64,000 bases of DNA from positions 66,327-130,326 of the forward strand of contig DAOUJJ010000006.1 in the NCBI GenBank assembly GCA_034422835.1. Direction: 5' to 3'. Source of the DNA: VXMO01 sp034422835 (GTDB lineage: Bacteria > Chloroflexota > Dehalococcoidia > UBA6926). The notes under the pieces are model-generated. The model was not told the origin of the DNA and searched no databases. It saw only the letters and a list, made by a program, of their open reading frames with translations. The position numbers and the translations under genes were made by a program. Each line of letters begins with the position of its first letter. Within the stretch, counting starts at the first letter, position 1. Of this stretch, positions 32,746-41,508 are shown piece after piece.

Positions 32746-35040
32746 ATGACACAAACGCAGCAAGAAGGAACGCGCATTGTTGGGCGGGGGGTTCAACGCG
32801 TCGATAGCGCTGAACGCCTGACCGGCGAGGCCGTGTTCGGCGCGGATCACACCACGGAGGGCACGCTGTACGCCAAGCTGGTCCGCAGCCCCTACGCCAA
32901 TGCGCGCGTTCTCAGCATCGATGTCTCAAAGGCCGCGGCCATGCCCGGCGTGCGTGCAATCGTCACGTCCGCCGACTTTCCCTACATCGCCATGAGCAAC
33001 CAGGCCGTCGGCGGCGAGATCACCATGACGCCGCGTGATCAGCGGCGGATGCAGATGGCGGAGGACCGCATCTTCTATCACTGGCAAGCCGTCGCCGCGA
33101 TCGCTGCGGACGACGTGACGACTGCCGAGGAGGCCGCCGCGCTCGTTGAGGTTGAGTACGAGCCGATTGAACCTGTCGTTGACGTGGAGCGCGCCGTTCG
33201 GCCTGAGTCATCCCTCGTTCACGATGATCTCTACACGTGGGAGTTCGCCGGGGGGCCGTCCGACAGACCAAGCAACATAGCTCGCCGCGTTGAGTTTGAG
33301 CGCGGCGACGTTGAGCAGGGCTTTGCCGAAGCGGACATCGTCATTGAGAGGACCTTCCGCGGCGGCACCGTCCACCAGGGATATTTGGAGCCGCAGGCAT
33401 GCACGGTGGACGTGCGCGAGGACGGCCATCTGACCGTGTATTCATCCAGCCAGATCAGTTTTAACTTGCGCGATACGCTGTCCATCATCCTCGGCCTGCC
33501 GCAGGACAAGATCACTGTCGTGCCGCTGGAGATCGGCGGCGGATTTGGCGGCAAGGCGGGGCTTGGCATCGAGTTCGTGACGGCGCTGCTGGCAATGAAG
33601 GCTCGCCAACCCGTCAAGTTGGTGCTTGCGCGTGAGGAGGTCTTTCGCGCGTCCGGGCCCACGTGCGCCCACGTCATCAATCTCCGCATCGGCGCGATGC
33701 GAGACGGCACGGTGACGGCGTTCGACGGCCGCTATCTGCTGGACACCGGCGCGATGACGGGTTTCACACATTCCGCCACCGCGGCGCTGACCGGCGCATC
33801 GCACTACCGCTTCAAGCATCTGCACATTGACGCCTATGACGTTGTGACGAACAAGCCTGTCGCGATGGCCTACCGCGCTCCGAGCGGCCCCATCGGCAAC
33901 TACCCGACCGAGGTCGTGATGGATGAGCTTGCAGAGGAATTGGGGATGGATCCCATCGACCTCCGTCTTAAGAACGTGACGGAGGAGGGCGACCCGCTCC
34001 CCAACAGCCTCAATATGCCGGTCTGGGGCCTGAAGAAGATTCTGCTCGCCGCAAAGGAGCATCCCGCATGGACTGATCCCGTGCCGGATGGACACGGTCG
34101 CGGCTTTGCGGCGGCGTACTGGGGCGGCGCGACGCTCACATCGAGCGCGGAGATCGTCGTCAACCCGGACGCGACGTTCGAGGTCACAACCGGTTCAGTC
34201 GACCTCACAGGCACGCGCACGACGATGGCGCAGTTCGCCGCCGAAGAGTTGGGCGTGGAGATGGAGCAGGTCAGCGTCCGCAGCGGCGATACGGACTCCG
34301 TCGGCCATACGGACGGGTCGTTCGGCAGCCGCACGACACTCACGACGGGAACCGCCGTGATGCTCGGCGCCCGTGACGCGCTGGAGCGGCTGCGCGCCGT
34401 CGCGGCGGACATGCTCCGCGTCGAACCGGACTTCGTCGACTACGAGAATCAGACATTCACAGCGCGTGATTCCGATCGGAGCGTCACCCTGGCCGATGCT
34501 TGCAAGGCGGCGGTGGAGGCCAATGAGGGCGAGGAGCTGAAGGTCATCAACATGGCAACGGGGCTGCCTGCCGCGCCAACGTCAGCGGCGTCCATCGCGG
34601 AGGTGGCGGTCGACAAGGCAACCGGTCGGACGGAGATCAAGCGGTTTACGATCTTCCAGGACCCCGGCAACGCGATCAATCCGCTGGCCGTCGAGGGCCA
34701 GATGCAGGGCGGCGCGGCGCAGGGCATCGGCTGGGCGCTGTGGGAGGTGTACGACGTCGACGTCGCGACGGGCATGATCCGCAACCCGAACTTTTTGGAC
34801 TACCGGATGCCGACGACTGTTGACGTGCCGATGATCGAGCCGGTCATCGTGTCTACGCCGAACCCGAGCGGGCCGCACGGGGCGCGGGGTGTGGGCGAGA
34901 TACCCTTGGTCACACCCGTGGGCGCAATCGGCAACGCCATCTACCACGCAACGGGCGTCCGCCTGCACCAAACGCCATTCACGCCTGAGCGGGTCTTGTG
35001 GGGGCTAAAGGGGTTGGAGGGGGCCACTCGACCAGCGTAG
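32746..35040 (+). CDS. Xanthine dehydrogenase/CO dehydrogenase-like molybdopterin-binding large subunit
   Basis: A 764-residue molybdenum hydroxylase large subunit; ATG 32746 has GAGGGGA ahead. It binds the Mo-cytosine-dinucleotide cofactor and oxidises a C-H bond with water. Visible motifs are the GGGFGGKAG loop (about residue 265), AMAYRAPSGP in the active-site loop, and the catalytic Glu in GARGVGEIPLV (about 715). The active-site loop is AYRAPSGP and not the AYRCSFR of true form I CO dehydrogenase, so CO is unlikely; an aldehyde, purine or heterocycle is more likely. Its expected FAD and 2Fe-2S partners are not adjacent. Candidates lie 24 kb away at 59.2-60.6 kb on the other strand. Confidence 0.88.
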   Translation: MTQTQQEGTRIVGRGVQRVDSAERLTGEAVFGADHTTEGTLYAKLVRSPYANARVLSIDVSKAAAMPGVRAIVTSADFPYIAMSNQAVGGEITMTPRDQRRMQMAEDRIFYHWQAVAAIAADDVTTAEEAAALVEVEYEPIEPVVDVERAVRPESSLVHDDLYTWEFAGGPSDRPSNIARRVEFERGDVEQGFAEADIVIERTFRGGTVHQGYLEPQACTVDVREDGHLTVYSSSQISFNLRDTLSIILGLPQDKITVVPLEIGGGFGGKAGLGIEFVTALLAMKARQPVKLVLAREEVFRASGPTCAHVINLRIGAMRDGTVTAFDGRYLLDTGAMTGFTHSATAALTGASHYRFKHLHIDAYDVVTNKPVAMAYRAPSGPIGNYPTEVVMDELAEELGMDPIDLRLKNVTEEGDPLPNSLNMPVWGLKKILLAAKEHPAWTDPVPDGHGRGFAAAYWGGATLTSSAEIVVNPDATFEVTTGSVDLTGTRTTMAQFAAEELGVEMEQVSVRSGDTDSVGHTDGSFGSRTTLTTGTAVMLGARDALERLRAVAADMLRVEPDFVDYENQTFTARDSDRSVTLADACKAAVEANEGEELKVINMATGLPAAPTSAASIAEVAVDKATGRTEIKRFTIFQDPGNAINPLAVEGQMQGGAAQGIGWALWEVYDVDVATGMIRNPNFLDYRMPTTVDVPMIEPVIVSTPNPSGPHGARGVGEIPLVTPVGAIGNAIYHATGVRLHQTPFTPERVLWGLKGLEGATRPA

Positions 35041-35068
35041 CGCACGAGACCTTCCGAAAGGCAGACTG

Positions 35069-35650
35069 ATGGCGGATTACACTCTCGATTTTCATGGCAC
35101 GCAACCATCTTGGCTAGAAGCTAAGCAGGAATTCCTCGACCTTTACCATCGAGCATTAAGGCAGTCCGGCAGCAAACGCAGATCGCGAATTGACGTTGTT
35201 CATGGGTACGGATCAACCGGTGAGGGAGGCGTGATTCGTGATTCTCTTCGAGACTTCCTAGCTACACGATTGAAGTACCTAGAATATAGGCCGGGTGAAG
35301 TCGTGGACAACAATTCGGGGCACACAATAGTAATTCCTCGGCTACCCATACCCGGTTACGAGTACCAGCGCCCACAAAGATCTCGCGACTCTCAGCATGT
35401 TTCGCGAAGTCCTTCAGTTCCTCAGAAAAGTACAGTGCGGCGGGCAAGCAGCAACAGGGTCGTCGAGAACGAAATCCTAGGCTATTGTTCAGAATCGCGC
35501 ACAATGCATGAGATTCATCTGCGGCTGAATGGCCGACTCGGACAATCTCAATTGAGTGCATTGGTTTGGTCCCTAATTGCAGAGCGCAAGCTAATCACCC
35601 GAACCAGCAACGGTAAACTTGTATTCCGGAGTCACAATAAATCAACGTAG
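35069..35650 (+). CDS. Smr-domain protein
   Basis: A 193-residue protein. Residues 1 to about 95 form an Smr (MutS2 C-terminal-like) domain: YTLDFHGTQPSWLEAKQEFL then DVVHGYGSTGEGGVIRDSLR, with the D-x-H-G and H-G-x-G signatures of Smr nucleases. The middle is low in order (QRPQRSRDSQHV). The last ~60 residues (ENEILGYCSESRTMHEIHLR and on to LVFRSHN) look like a winged helix. The gene is lower in GC than its neighbours, suggesting transfer. It lies 28 bp after the large subunit. A DNA- or RNA-cutting activity is plausible for the Smr part. Confidence 0.7.
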   Translation: MADYTLDFHGTQPSWLEAKQEFLDLYHRALRQSGSKRRSRIDVVHGYGSTGEGGVIRDSLRDFLATRLKYLEYRPGEVVDNNSGHTIVIPRLPIPGYEYQRPQRSRDSQHVSRSPSVPQKSTVRRASSNRVVENEILGYCSESRTMHEIHLRLNGRLGQSQLSALVWSLIAERKLITRTSNGKLVFRSHNKST

Positions 35651-35987
35651 TGGATTTCTACGGTGGGGTGCATGAATCGACGGCCTTGTTTCGATGACGA
35701 GACGCTGGATTATTACCGCGAGTTGTTTGCGGAGGGGTAGGCTCAGAGCTGCCATGGGCAGCTAAGGACTTCTGGATTCCCGCTTTCGCGGGAATGACGA
35801 GGCGGGGAGCCTACTCCTCGTCTTCCTCCGCATCATCATCCAAGATTTCGGCGTCACCGCTGTGACCTGTTTTCCAGCACTGTGATAGAGTGGTTGCGCA
35901 CATTTGACGCCATCGTAAACGAGAGCATAACCGCGGGAAATCTGGTTGCTCCATTAGGCATACCGAGCTAAAGGAAGGAGCATAACG
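35651..35987. other. Gap with repeat, ghost of the gyrA tail and a 22-codon ORF
   Basis: It holds a 22-codon ORF (35672-35740, MNRRPCFDDETLDYYRELFA then EG, perhaps a gene remnant), the palindrome at 35776-35795, and at 35810-35855 a second copy of the end of gyrA (reading DAEILDDDAEEDEE-stop on the minus strand). After 35870 no feature is seen except the ribosome binding site of the next gene (35971-35980). Confidence 0.7.
35775..35855. repeat. Direct repeat, outer copy: palindrome plus gyrA 3' end
   Basis: An 81-bp copy of 36212-36292 with three differences. It joins the dispersed palindrome (35776-35795) to about 46 bp that match the 3' end of gyrA. Its minus-strand reading frame still encodes DAEILDDDAEEDEE and a stop. 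The two copies are 437 bp apart and bracket the HicB-like gene at 35988. Confidence 0.88.
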
Positions 35988-36212
35988 GTGCCGGAAGAGC
36001 CCCTGGGCTACGTTGATCTGACGCTCAAATACGAGTTTGAGGAAGAACAGTGGATTGGAGTTTGCCTCGAACTCAGCACGAGCACATTCGCCGATACGCT
36101 CGATGAGGTACAGGACGACCTAACGCGACTTGTCATCGAACACCTCAACCTCTTGGAAGACGCCGGCGAAAGAGAGCGATTCTTCAAGGAGCATGACATC
36201 TCTTACCACTAG
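35988..36212 (+). CDS. HicB-like small protein
   Basis: A 74-residue protein from GTG 35988 with AAGGAAGGAG at 35971-35980. It reads LGYVDLTLKYEFEEEQWIGV, then CLELSTSTFADTLDEVQDDL, the HicB-type beta-hairpin and helix pattern (an antitoxin-like fold). The C-terminus is EHDISYH. No HicA toxin is adjacent. It lies between two copies of an 81-bp repeat containing the gyrA tail, so it seems to have been inserted next to gyrA. A second HicB-like gene is at 32448. Function is unknown. Confidence 0.7.
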   Translation: MPEEPLGYVDLTLKYEFEEEQWIGVCLELSTSTFADTLDEVQDDLTRLVIEHLNLLEDAGERERFFKEHDISYH

Positions 36213-36292
36213 ATTCCCGCTTTCGCGGGAATGACGGGGCGGGGAGCCTACTCCTCGTCTTCCTCCGCATCATCATCCAGGATGTCGGCGTC
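36212..36292. repeat. Direct repeat, inner copy: palindrome plus real gyrA 3' end
   Basis: The copy that contains the true gyrA stop (36248-36250). The palindrome ATTCCCGCTTTCGCGGGAAT is at 36213-36232 and overlaps the convergent gene ends. See the partner at 35775-35855. Confidence 0.88.
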
Positions 36293-39103
36293 CGCATCAT
36301 CCTCGCCGTCGAGGATTTCTGCGTCTGTGTCCTCGCCCTCAATCAGCGCATCGTCCTCAAGCGGGGCGTCGTCGTCCGGCACAATTTCTACGATGCTCTC
36401 GGACGGTTCGTCGGAGATTTCGGCGGTTGATTCCTCAGTGGTCTCCGCCTCTGCGGCCTTTGCCCTGCCGTTTCTGCGGCTCTTGGCGGATGTCTTTGTC
36501 TTTGCGCCGGCTTTGGCCTTCGACTTCGCGCCGTTCTTCTTACCGGAGCCGTTCTTTGCCTCCGGCTTGGGGAGTTCCTCTTCGGGCTCCGGGAACTGCG
36601 CTATCGCGACGACTACATCATCCTGCTCAAGGCGCATCACATGGACGCCGCTGGTGTCTCTCCCACGCGTGGGCCGCACATTGTCGAGAGTGGTGCGTAT
36701 CACGATGCCCTTCCTGGAGATGAGCATGATCTCCTCGTCGCGCTTGGCGGCGGCGAGGCCCACAATCAGGCCGGTGTTCTTGTGGCGATCACTCCGCACC
36801 TTGAACGTGGCGACCCCCATGCCGCCCCTGTTGCGGAGCGGGTACCCGTCGGTCTGGGTCCCTTTCGGCGTTTCGACAACCGCTCCGGTGCCCATGCGCG
36901 TGCTCTTGCCATAGCCACGGGCAGAGATTACGAAAAGGTACTTCTCCGGGTCTGCCATAACCGCGCCAACGACGTTGTCTTCCGTGCCTCGCTTGCCGAA
37001 GCGGATGCCGCGCACGCCGCCGGACGTTGCGGATGCAACTCTCAACGCGTTCGTCTCGAATCGGATAGCGAGACCTTGCTCGGTTACGAGAATGACCTGG
37101 TCTTCCTCCTTTGCCAGGATGACGCTGACAAGATCGTCACCCTCTTCCAGATCCATCGCCTTCTTCCCAGTGCTGCGGATGCGGACGAAGCGCTCCAGGG
37201 GCGTTCGCTTCACCTCGCCCTTGCGCGTGGCGAATACGAGGTAATCGTGTTCAGAGAGATCAGATGCCGCCATAACGGTCGTCACTTGCTCGTTGGGCGC
37301 CAAGGCGCTGCCCTGGAACAGGTTGGCGACGGGGATGCCGCGCGCCGTCCGTGACGCCTCCGCCGGCAGGTCAAAGCACCTGAGCGTCGTTACGCGGCCC
37401 CGGTTTGTGAAGAACAGCAGCGTGTCATGCGTGTCACAGACCAACAGGTGTTGAACGATGTCCTCTTCTCGCGTGGTCACGCCGGTCACGCCCCTGCCGC
37501 CCCGGTGCTGCCGCCGGTACGCGGACGCCAGCACGCGCTTGATGTAGCCGCGCTGGCTGATGGTGACGACGACCTCGTTGTGCGGAATCAGATCCTCGCG
37601 GCGAACCGCGCCGAGTTCGTTCTCGTCAATCTCGGTGCGGCGCTCGTCGCCGTGCTTCTCCTTGAGCTCCTCGATCTCCTCACGAACGACGGTCGTGATG
37701 CGGGTCGGGTCGGCAAGGATGGACTCCAACTCGGCGATGCGCTCACGCAGTTCCTCAAGTTCTTCCAGGATGGCCTGGCTCTCAAGAGCGGCGAGACGGC
37801 GCAGCTGCATATCGAGGATCGCCTGCGCCTGCCGTTGTGACAGCGTGTAGCGCTCGATCAGCGTGATGCGGGCGGCGTCAGCAGACTCGGCGTTGCGAAT
37901 GACCTCAATGACTTCATCGAGATTGTCCAGAGCGACGCGAAGCCCCTCCAACACGTGGGCGCGGTCCTGCGCGCGGCGCAATTCATAGCGTGTGCGGTTG
38001 ATAACAACATCACGCCGGAAGCGGATGAAGTGGTGGATGATCTGCCGGAGCGGCAGGACCTGCGGCTCTCCGTCCACCAGCGCCAGGGCGTTGATGGAGA
38101 AGGAGGTGCGCATGGCCGTGTGTTCAAAGAGATTGTTGAGAACGATGTGGGCGGCGGCGTCACGCCGCAGTTCAATGACGACCCGCAGCCCATCGCGGTC
38201 CGATTCATCTCGAATCTCGCTGATGCCGTCCAGCCGCTTGCTGCGGACGAGATCGGCCATCTTTTCGACAAGCGCCGCCTTGTTGACCTGATAAGGAAGT
38301 TCAGTGACGACGATCTGCGAGCGTTGGTTGCGCCCTTCGATCTCCTGGATCTCGGCCCGCGCCTCGATGATGACGCGGCCGCGGCCGGTGGCGTAGGCGC
38401 TGCGCACGCCCTCCGTGCCGCGGATGATGCCCTGGGTGGGGAAATCCGGTCCCTTGATGAATTGATGCAGCTCATCGAGCGTGGCATCGAACTCGCCGCC
38501 GCCCGGCGTCTCGCGCCAGCGTTCGATGGCGAACAGGATGGCATCGCAGACTTCAGTCAGATTGTGGGGCGGCATGTTTGTCGCCATGCCGACGGCGATG
38601 CCCGCCGTGCCGTTGACCAAAAGGTTGGGAATGCGTGCCGGCAGGACAACCGGCTCACGCTCCGAACCGTCAAAGTTCTCCGCAAACGCGACGGTCTGCC
38701 TGTCGATGTCGGTAAGCATCTCCTCCGCGATAGAGGCCAGCCGCGCCTCCGTGTAGCGCATGGCAGCGGGCGGATCGTTATCGACGGAGCCAAAGTTGCC
38801 CTGACCGTCAACAAGCGGATAGCGCAGCGAGAACGGCTGGGCAAGGCGAACAAGGGCGTCATAGACCGGCGAATCGCCGTGCGGATGGTACTTGGCGATG
38901 ACATCACCCACGACACGGGCGCTCTTGCGGTAGGCGGTGTTGCTGCGCATCCCCTGTTCATACATGGCGTAGAGGACACGGCGCTGGACGGGCTTGAGTC
39001 CGTCTCGAACATCCGGCAGGGCGCGCGAGACGATGACGCTCATCGCGTAGTCCAGATACGCCTCGCGCATCTGGCGTTCAAGGGCAACGGAGCGTTCAAC
39101 CAT
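36248..39103 (-). CDS. gyrA: DNA gyrase subunit A
   Basis: A 951-residue GyrA; ATG 39103 (MVERSVALERQMREAYLDYA) with GGAGG upstream. The active Tyr is Y117 in AAMRYTEARL. The region that sets quinolone sensitivity reads YHPHGDSPVYDALVRLAQP, with the usual Ser and Asp present. The C-terminal beta-pinwheel contains the gyrase-type box within RQHRGGRGVTGV (QRRGGRG-like). It then has a long Lys-rich then Asp/Glu-rich tail (AKSKAKAGAKTKTSAKSRRN; DDDAEEDEE). Such acidic tails regulate wrapping in some gyrases. gyrB is not in the window. The 3' end is duplicated upstream of a HicB-like gene. Confidence 0.96.
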   Translation of the reverse strand: MVERSVALERQMREAYLDYAMSVIVSRALPDVRDGLKPVQRRVLYAMYEQGMRSNTAYRKSARVVGDVIAKYHPHGDSPVYDALVRLAQPFSLRYPLVDGQGNFGSVDNDPPAAMRYTEARLASIAEEMLTDIDRQTVAFAENFDGSEREPVVLPARIPNLLVNGTAGIAVGMATNMPPHNLTEVCDAILFAIERWRETPGGGEFDATLDELHQFIKGPDFPTQGIIRGTEGVRSAYATGRGRVIIEARAEIQEIEGRNQRSQIVVTELPYQVNKAALVEKMADLVRSKRLDGISEIRDESDRDGLRVVIELRRDAAAHIVLNNLFEHTAMRTSFSINALALVDGEPQVLPLRQIIHHFIRFRRDVVINRTRYELRRAQDRAHVLEGLRVALDNLDEVIEVIRNAESADAARITLIERYTLSQRQAQAILDMQLRRLAALESQAILEELEELRERIAELESILADPTRITTVVREEIEELKEKHGDERRTEIDENELGAVRREDLIPHNEVVVTISQRGYIKRVLASAYRRQHRGGRGVTGVTTREEDIVQHLLVCDTHDTLLFFTNRGRVTTLRCFDLPAEASRTARGIPVANLFQGSALAPNEQVTTVMAASDLSEHDYLVFATRKGEVKRTPLERFVRIRSTGKKAMDLEEGDDLVSVILAKEEDQVILVTEQGLAIRFETNALRVASATSGGVRGIRFGKRGTEDNVVGAVMADPEKYLFVISARGYGKSTRMGTGAVVETPKGTQTDGYPLRNRGGMGVATFKVRSDRHKNTGLIVGLAAAKRDEEIMLISRKGIVIRTTLDNVRPTRGRDTSGVHVMRLEQDDVVVAIAQFPEPEEELPKPEAKNGSGKKNGAKSKAKAGAKTKTSAKSRRNGRAKAAEAETTEESTAEISDEPSESIVEIVPDDDAPLEDDALIEGEDTDAEILDGEDDADADILDDDAEEDEE

Positions 39104-39255
39104 GAAGCATCGCCTCCATCCCGGGCCGACGGGCAAATCAGGCGCTAAGAAACGTCGGAAATCCTATTTGATTCGTGCGCCCAGTCTAGCATTTTTGGGG
39201 TGGAAATGCATCACATATACGGGTCGGTGCGTGACCCTGAGCCTTCTTCCTCCGG

Positions 39256-39283
39256 TCACCCTGAGCGCAGTCGAAGGGCGAAC
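39256..39283. repeat. Dispersed repeat, CCCTTCGACRGGCTCAGGG family
   Basis: TCACCCTGAGCGCAGTCGAA then GGGCGAAC, a diverged third copy. A related CATTCCGAGCGCAGCCGAGG element follows at 39294. Confidence 0.6.
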
Positions 39284-39316
39284 TCCCCCATGTCATTCCG
39301 AGCGCAGCCGAGGAAT

Positions 39317-39622
39317 CTAAATTCTGCTTCGCAAGGCCTCTCGCACTAGCGCGGCCCGACCTCTGCCGTCTATTCCGAAATATCCGATTGCCCGCAAACG
39401 GCCAAACTTTGTGTCACTGCGAATCTCTTCCTTTTCCCTTTCGTCCATGTCCGAATAGTCGAGGATTTCATCCAATGTCATTTTATCCATGTCATCCGAA
39501 GACAGGAGCATGAACTTTACGATCGCCTCATGATGCGGATCGTACGCGGCTGTCCATTTCGGGCGAGGCGTCTGAAACCTCCGCTTGATGGACTCTATGA
39601 GCACGACGACAATCTTCACCAT
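39317..39622 (-). CDS. Hypothetical protein next to a DNA methyltransferase
   Basis: A 101-residue protein, start ATG 39622 with AAAGGGG before it. It begins MVKIVVVLIESIKRRFQTPR and contains an acidic centre (SSDDMDKMTLDEILDYSDMD). No family is recognised. It is 15 bp downstream of the methyltransferase-HNH gene on the same strand and is lower in GC, so the two probably travel together. It could be a specificity or control partner of that modification system, but nothing in the sequence proves it. Confidence 0.6.
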   Translation of the reverse strand: MVKIVVVLIESIKRRFQTPRPKWTAAYDPHHEAIVKFMLLSSDDMDKMTLDEILDYSDMDEREKEEIRSDTKFGRLRAIGYFGIDGRGRAALVREALRSRI

Positions 39623-39637
39623 TTTCTGGCCCCTTTC

Positions 39638-41059
39638 TCAGTCGCGCCGGATACCATCTCGCCGAAGTTTCGCTAGCAGTTCCTCTTGCGTTCCCGTGCC
39701 TTTCGTCGAGTTGCAAGCCTGACACAGTAGTTGCAGGTTGGCGATGTGGTCAGTACCGCCCTTTGCGCGGGGTACGACGTGGTCGATGGTGAGATTGCGA
39801 TACGGGAACAACGTTAAGCATCCGCTACAATGTCCCTCTTGCGCTCCGTACAGGTGACGCTTGTTCGCGTCCACATTGTACGGCGGGATGCTTCCCAAGT
39901 CCGTCCGTCTGGGAACGTCGGTGCGATGATTGACTCTCAGTGAAGTGAATCCCAACTCATTGCCGAGCCGCATCTTGACCAGTTCGTGGGCCTTTGGCGA
40001 TACGTCTATGCCTACCCACTTGCGCTTCTCGCCATCTTTGAAGCTCTCTGCGGCCACGCACGCCGTCGCGCAACCACAGAACGGATCGAGTACTACATCG
40101 CCGGGATCAGAGGACGCTGCAATGATGCGCTTTAGCAGGGCAAGGGGTTTCTGTGTGGGATACCCCGTGCGCTCCGAGTGATTGCCCGTTAGCGCCGGAA
40201 TATCGTCCCACAGATTCGAGACGGGTTGGCCCTTGCTCTCATTGAGATACACCTTGCGCTCAGGGACACCTGCCCTGCTTTCGGGGATGCCCGCGCCGCT
40301 CCGAGCCTGTCTGATTCGTTTGTCTGCATCGAGTTCCATCATTCGCGCCTGGCTGTAACGCCATGTCCGCACATGACCACGAAACTCATATTGATACCCT
40401 CCCCCCGACAATCCGCCCGTATGCAGGGGGGCAGTACGGTAAGGCCCGCGCCCATCGTTGTCATTGTGACGATATGTCTTCTTTACGTATTCAGGGTCAA
40501 GAGGACGGCGCGGGCCATTCCAAATCCCCTTGCCATCTTTCGCATAGAAGAGCAGCGTATCGCAAACACGGCCAAAGCCTCGGGCGTCGTTGTGAGAGCC
40601 GTACCGCCGCCACACAACCTCATTGCGAAAGTTGCCCTGCCCAAAGATAGAGTCCATGACCTGCTTGAGATAGTGACTGGCCGTGTCGTCGCAATGCAGG
40701 TAGATGCTGCCCGTCGTCTTGAGGACGCGCTTCATCTCAAGCAAGCGGACGGCCATCATAATCAGGTACGCCTTCATACCCTTGCCATGCGACAGACCGG
40801 CGGCGTCAATCACGCTGTAGAGCGCAGGCTCCTTCTCCGCAATCTCGCCGTGCCATGCCACGTCCAAATCGTCGAGCGTCCAAATGTCCTTGAATTCCGC
40901 GCCCTCTGCCGGACTGCCGATTGGCGCTCCGTAACTCTGATTGGAGTTGAACGGAGGATCGAGATAGATGAGGTCTACTGTCTCGCTGTTCATACCCCGC
41001 AGAATGTCGAGGTTGTCACCCGTCCAGATAGTACGATTCTTGAAGTTGGGGGCTGCCAT
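39638..41059 (-). CDS. DNA N6-adenine/N4-cytosine methyltransferase fused to an HNH nuclease domain
   Basis: A 473-residue protein, start ATG 41059 chosen for GATGGGG upstream and homology of MAAPNFKNRTIWTGDNLDIL. Residues 1 to about 370 form a beta-class methyltransferase: the catalytic DPPFNSNQSYG (about 37-47) precedes the AdoMet site DVVLDPFCGCATACVAAE (about 320-337). Residues ~400-473 form an HNH domain: CSGCLTLFPYRNLTIDHVVP (CxxC and D-H), then LLCQACNSTKG (CxxC). The methylase would mark, and the nuclease might cut, the same DNA, so this could be a one-gene restriction-modification enzyme. It is typical of phages and islands; GC is lower than in core genes. A truncated relative lies at 12694. 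Confidence 0.85.
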   Translation of the reverse strand: MAAPNFKNRTIWTGDNLDILRGMNSETVDLIYLDPPFNSNQSYGAPIGSPAEGAEFKDIWTLDDLDVAWHGEIAEKEPALYSVIDAAGLSHGKGMKAYLIMMAVRLLEMKRVLKTTGSIYLHCDDTASHYLKQVMDSIFGQGNFRNEVVWRRYGSHNDARGFGRVCDTLLFYAKDGKGIWNGPRRPLDPEYVKKTYRHNDNDGRGPYRTAPLHTGGLSGGGYQYEFRGHVRTWRYSQARMMELDADKRIRQARSGAGIPESRAGVPERKVYLNESKGQPVSNLWDDIPALTGNHSERTGYPTQKPLALLKRIIAASSDPGDVVLDPFCGCATACVAAESFKDGEKRKWVGIDVSPKAHELVKMRLGNELGFTSLRVNHRTDVPRRTDLGSIPPYNVDANKRHLYGAQEGHCSGCLTLFPYRNLTIDHVVPRAKGGTDHIANLQLLCQACNSTKGTGTQEELLAKLRRDGIRRD

Positions 41060-41367
41060 CAGCGCGCCCCATCCCGGGGGCGCGCGACGATGCGGCATCG
41101 CATCGTGGAACGGAACCGACTATCCACTGAGTGCCCCCCTGCGGCATCGTGACCGGGACTTCTTGCAACAGGAGCCAGCAATCAACGTAGATCCGCAAGG
41201 GGACAGGGGAATCCCTGCCGCGATGCGATTGACCTACGCTCAAAAAAGAATACGTAGCTCCTGTTGCACGCTCATTCTGCTAGCCGTCGGGGAGGCTGTC
41301 AACGGGAATTAGTGGTCGCTCCGTACGGGTGAGTGGCAACGGTGATGTGGGGCTCAATGAGTTTCGG

Positions 41368-41387
41368 ATTCCCGCTTTCGCGGGAAT
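41368..41387. repeat. Dispersed 20-bp palindrome, copy 8
   Basis: ATTCCCGCTTTCGCGGGAAT, identical to the two copies beside gyrA, followed by a half-copy GGGAATGACGGAGG. Confidence 0.8.
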
Positions 41388-41420
41388 GACGGAGGGGGAC
41401 GGGAATGACGGAGGGCGGGC

Positions 41421-41445
41421 GCCCTTCGACGGGCTCAGGGCGAAC
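41421..41445. repeat. Dispersed repeat, CCCTTCGACRGGCTCAGGG family
   Basis: GCCCTTCGACGGGCTCAGGG then CGAAC; fourth copy of the element at 10929, 12874 and 39256. It lies directly after palindrome copy 8. Confidence 0.7.
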
Positions 41446-41508
41446 GGGGGCGGGGGTAGGCTCAGGGTGAGCGGTGGGGGCTTGGGGGGCGCTGGGGGCG
41501 CGGGGGCT

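Larger units (their letters stand above)
41060..41508. other. Intergenic stretch with an inverted repeat and dispersed repeats
   Basis: No convincing gene. A perfect 12-bp inverted repeat, TGCAACAGGAGC (41164-41175) and GCTCCTGTTGCA (41257-41268), frames 81 bp. Then come the palindrome at 41368-41387, a partial copy (GGGAATGACGGAGG) directly after it, the CCCTTCGAC-type element at 41421, and a G-rich run up to the stop of the DUF3179 gene. Confidence 0.6.

Noticed and set aside
36248..39103. Acidic tail of GyrA as a separate gene
   Set aside because: It is continuous with the GyrA frame, and such tails are known in other gyrases.
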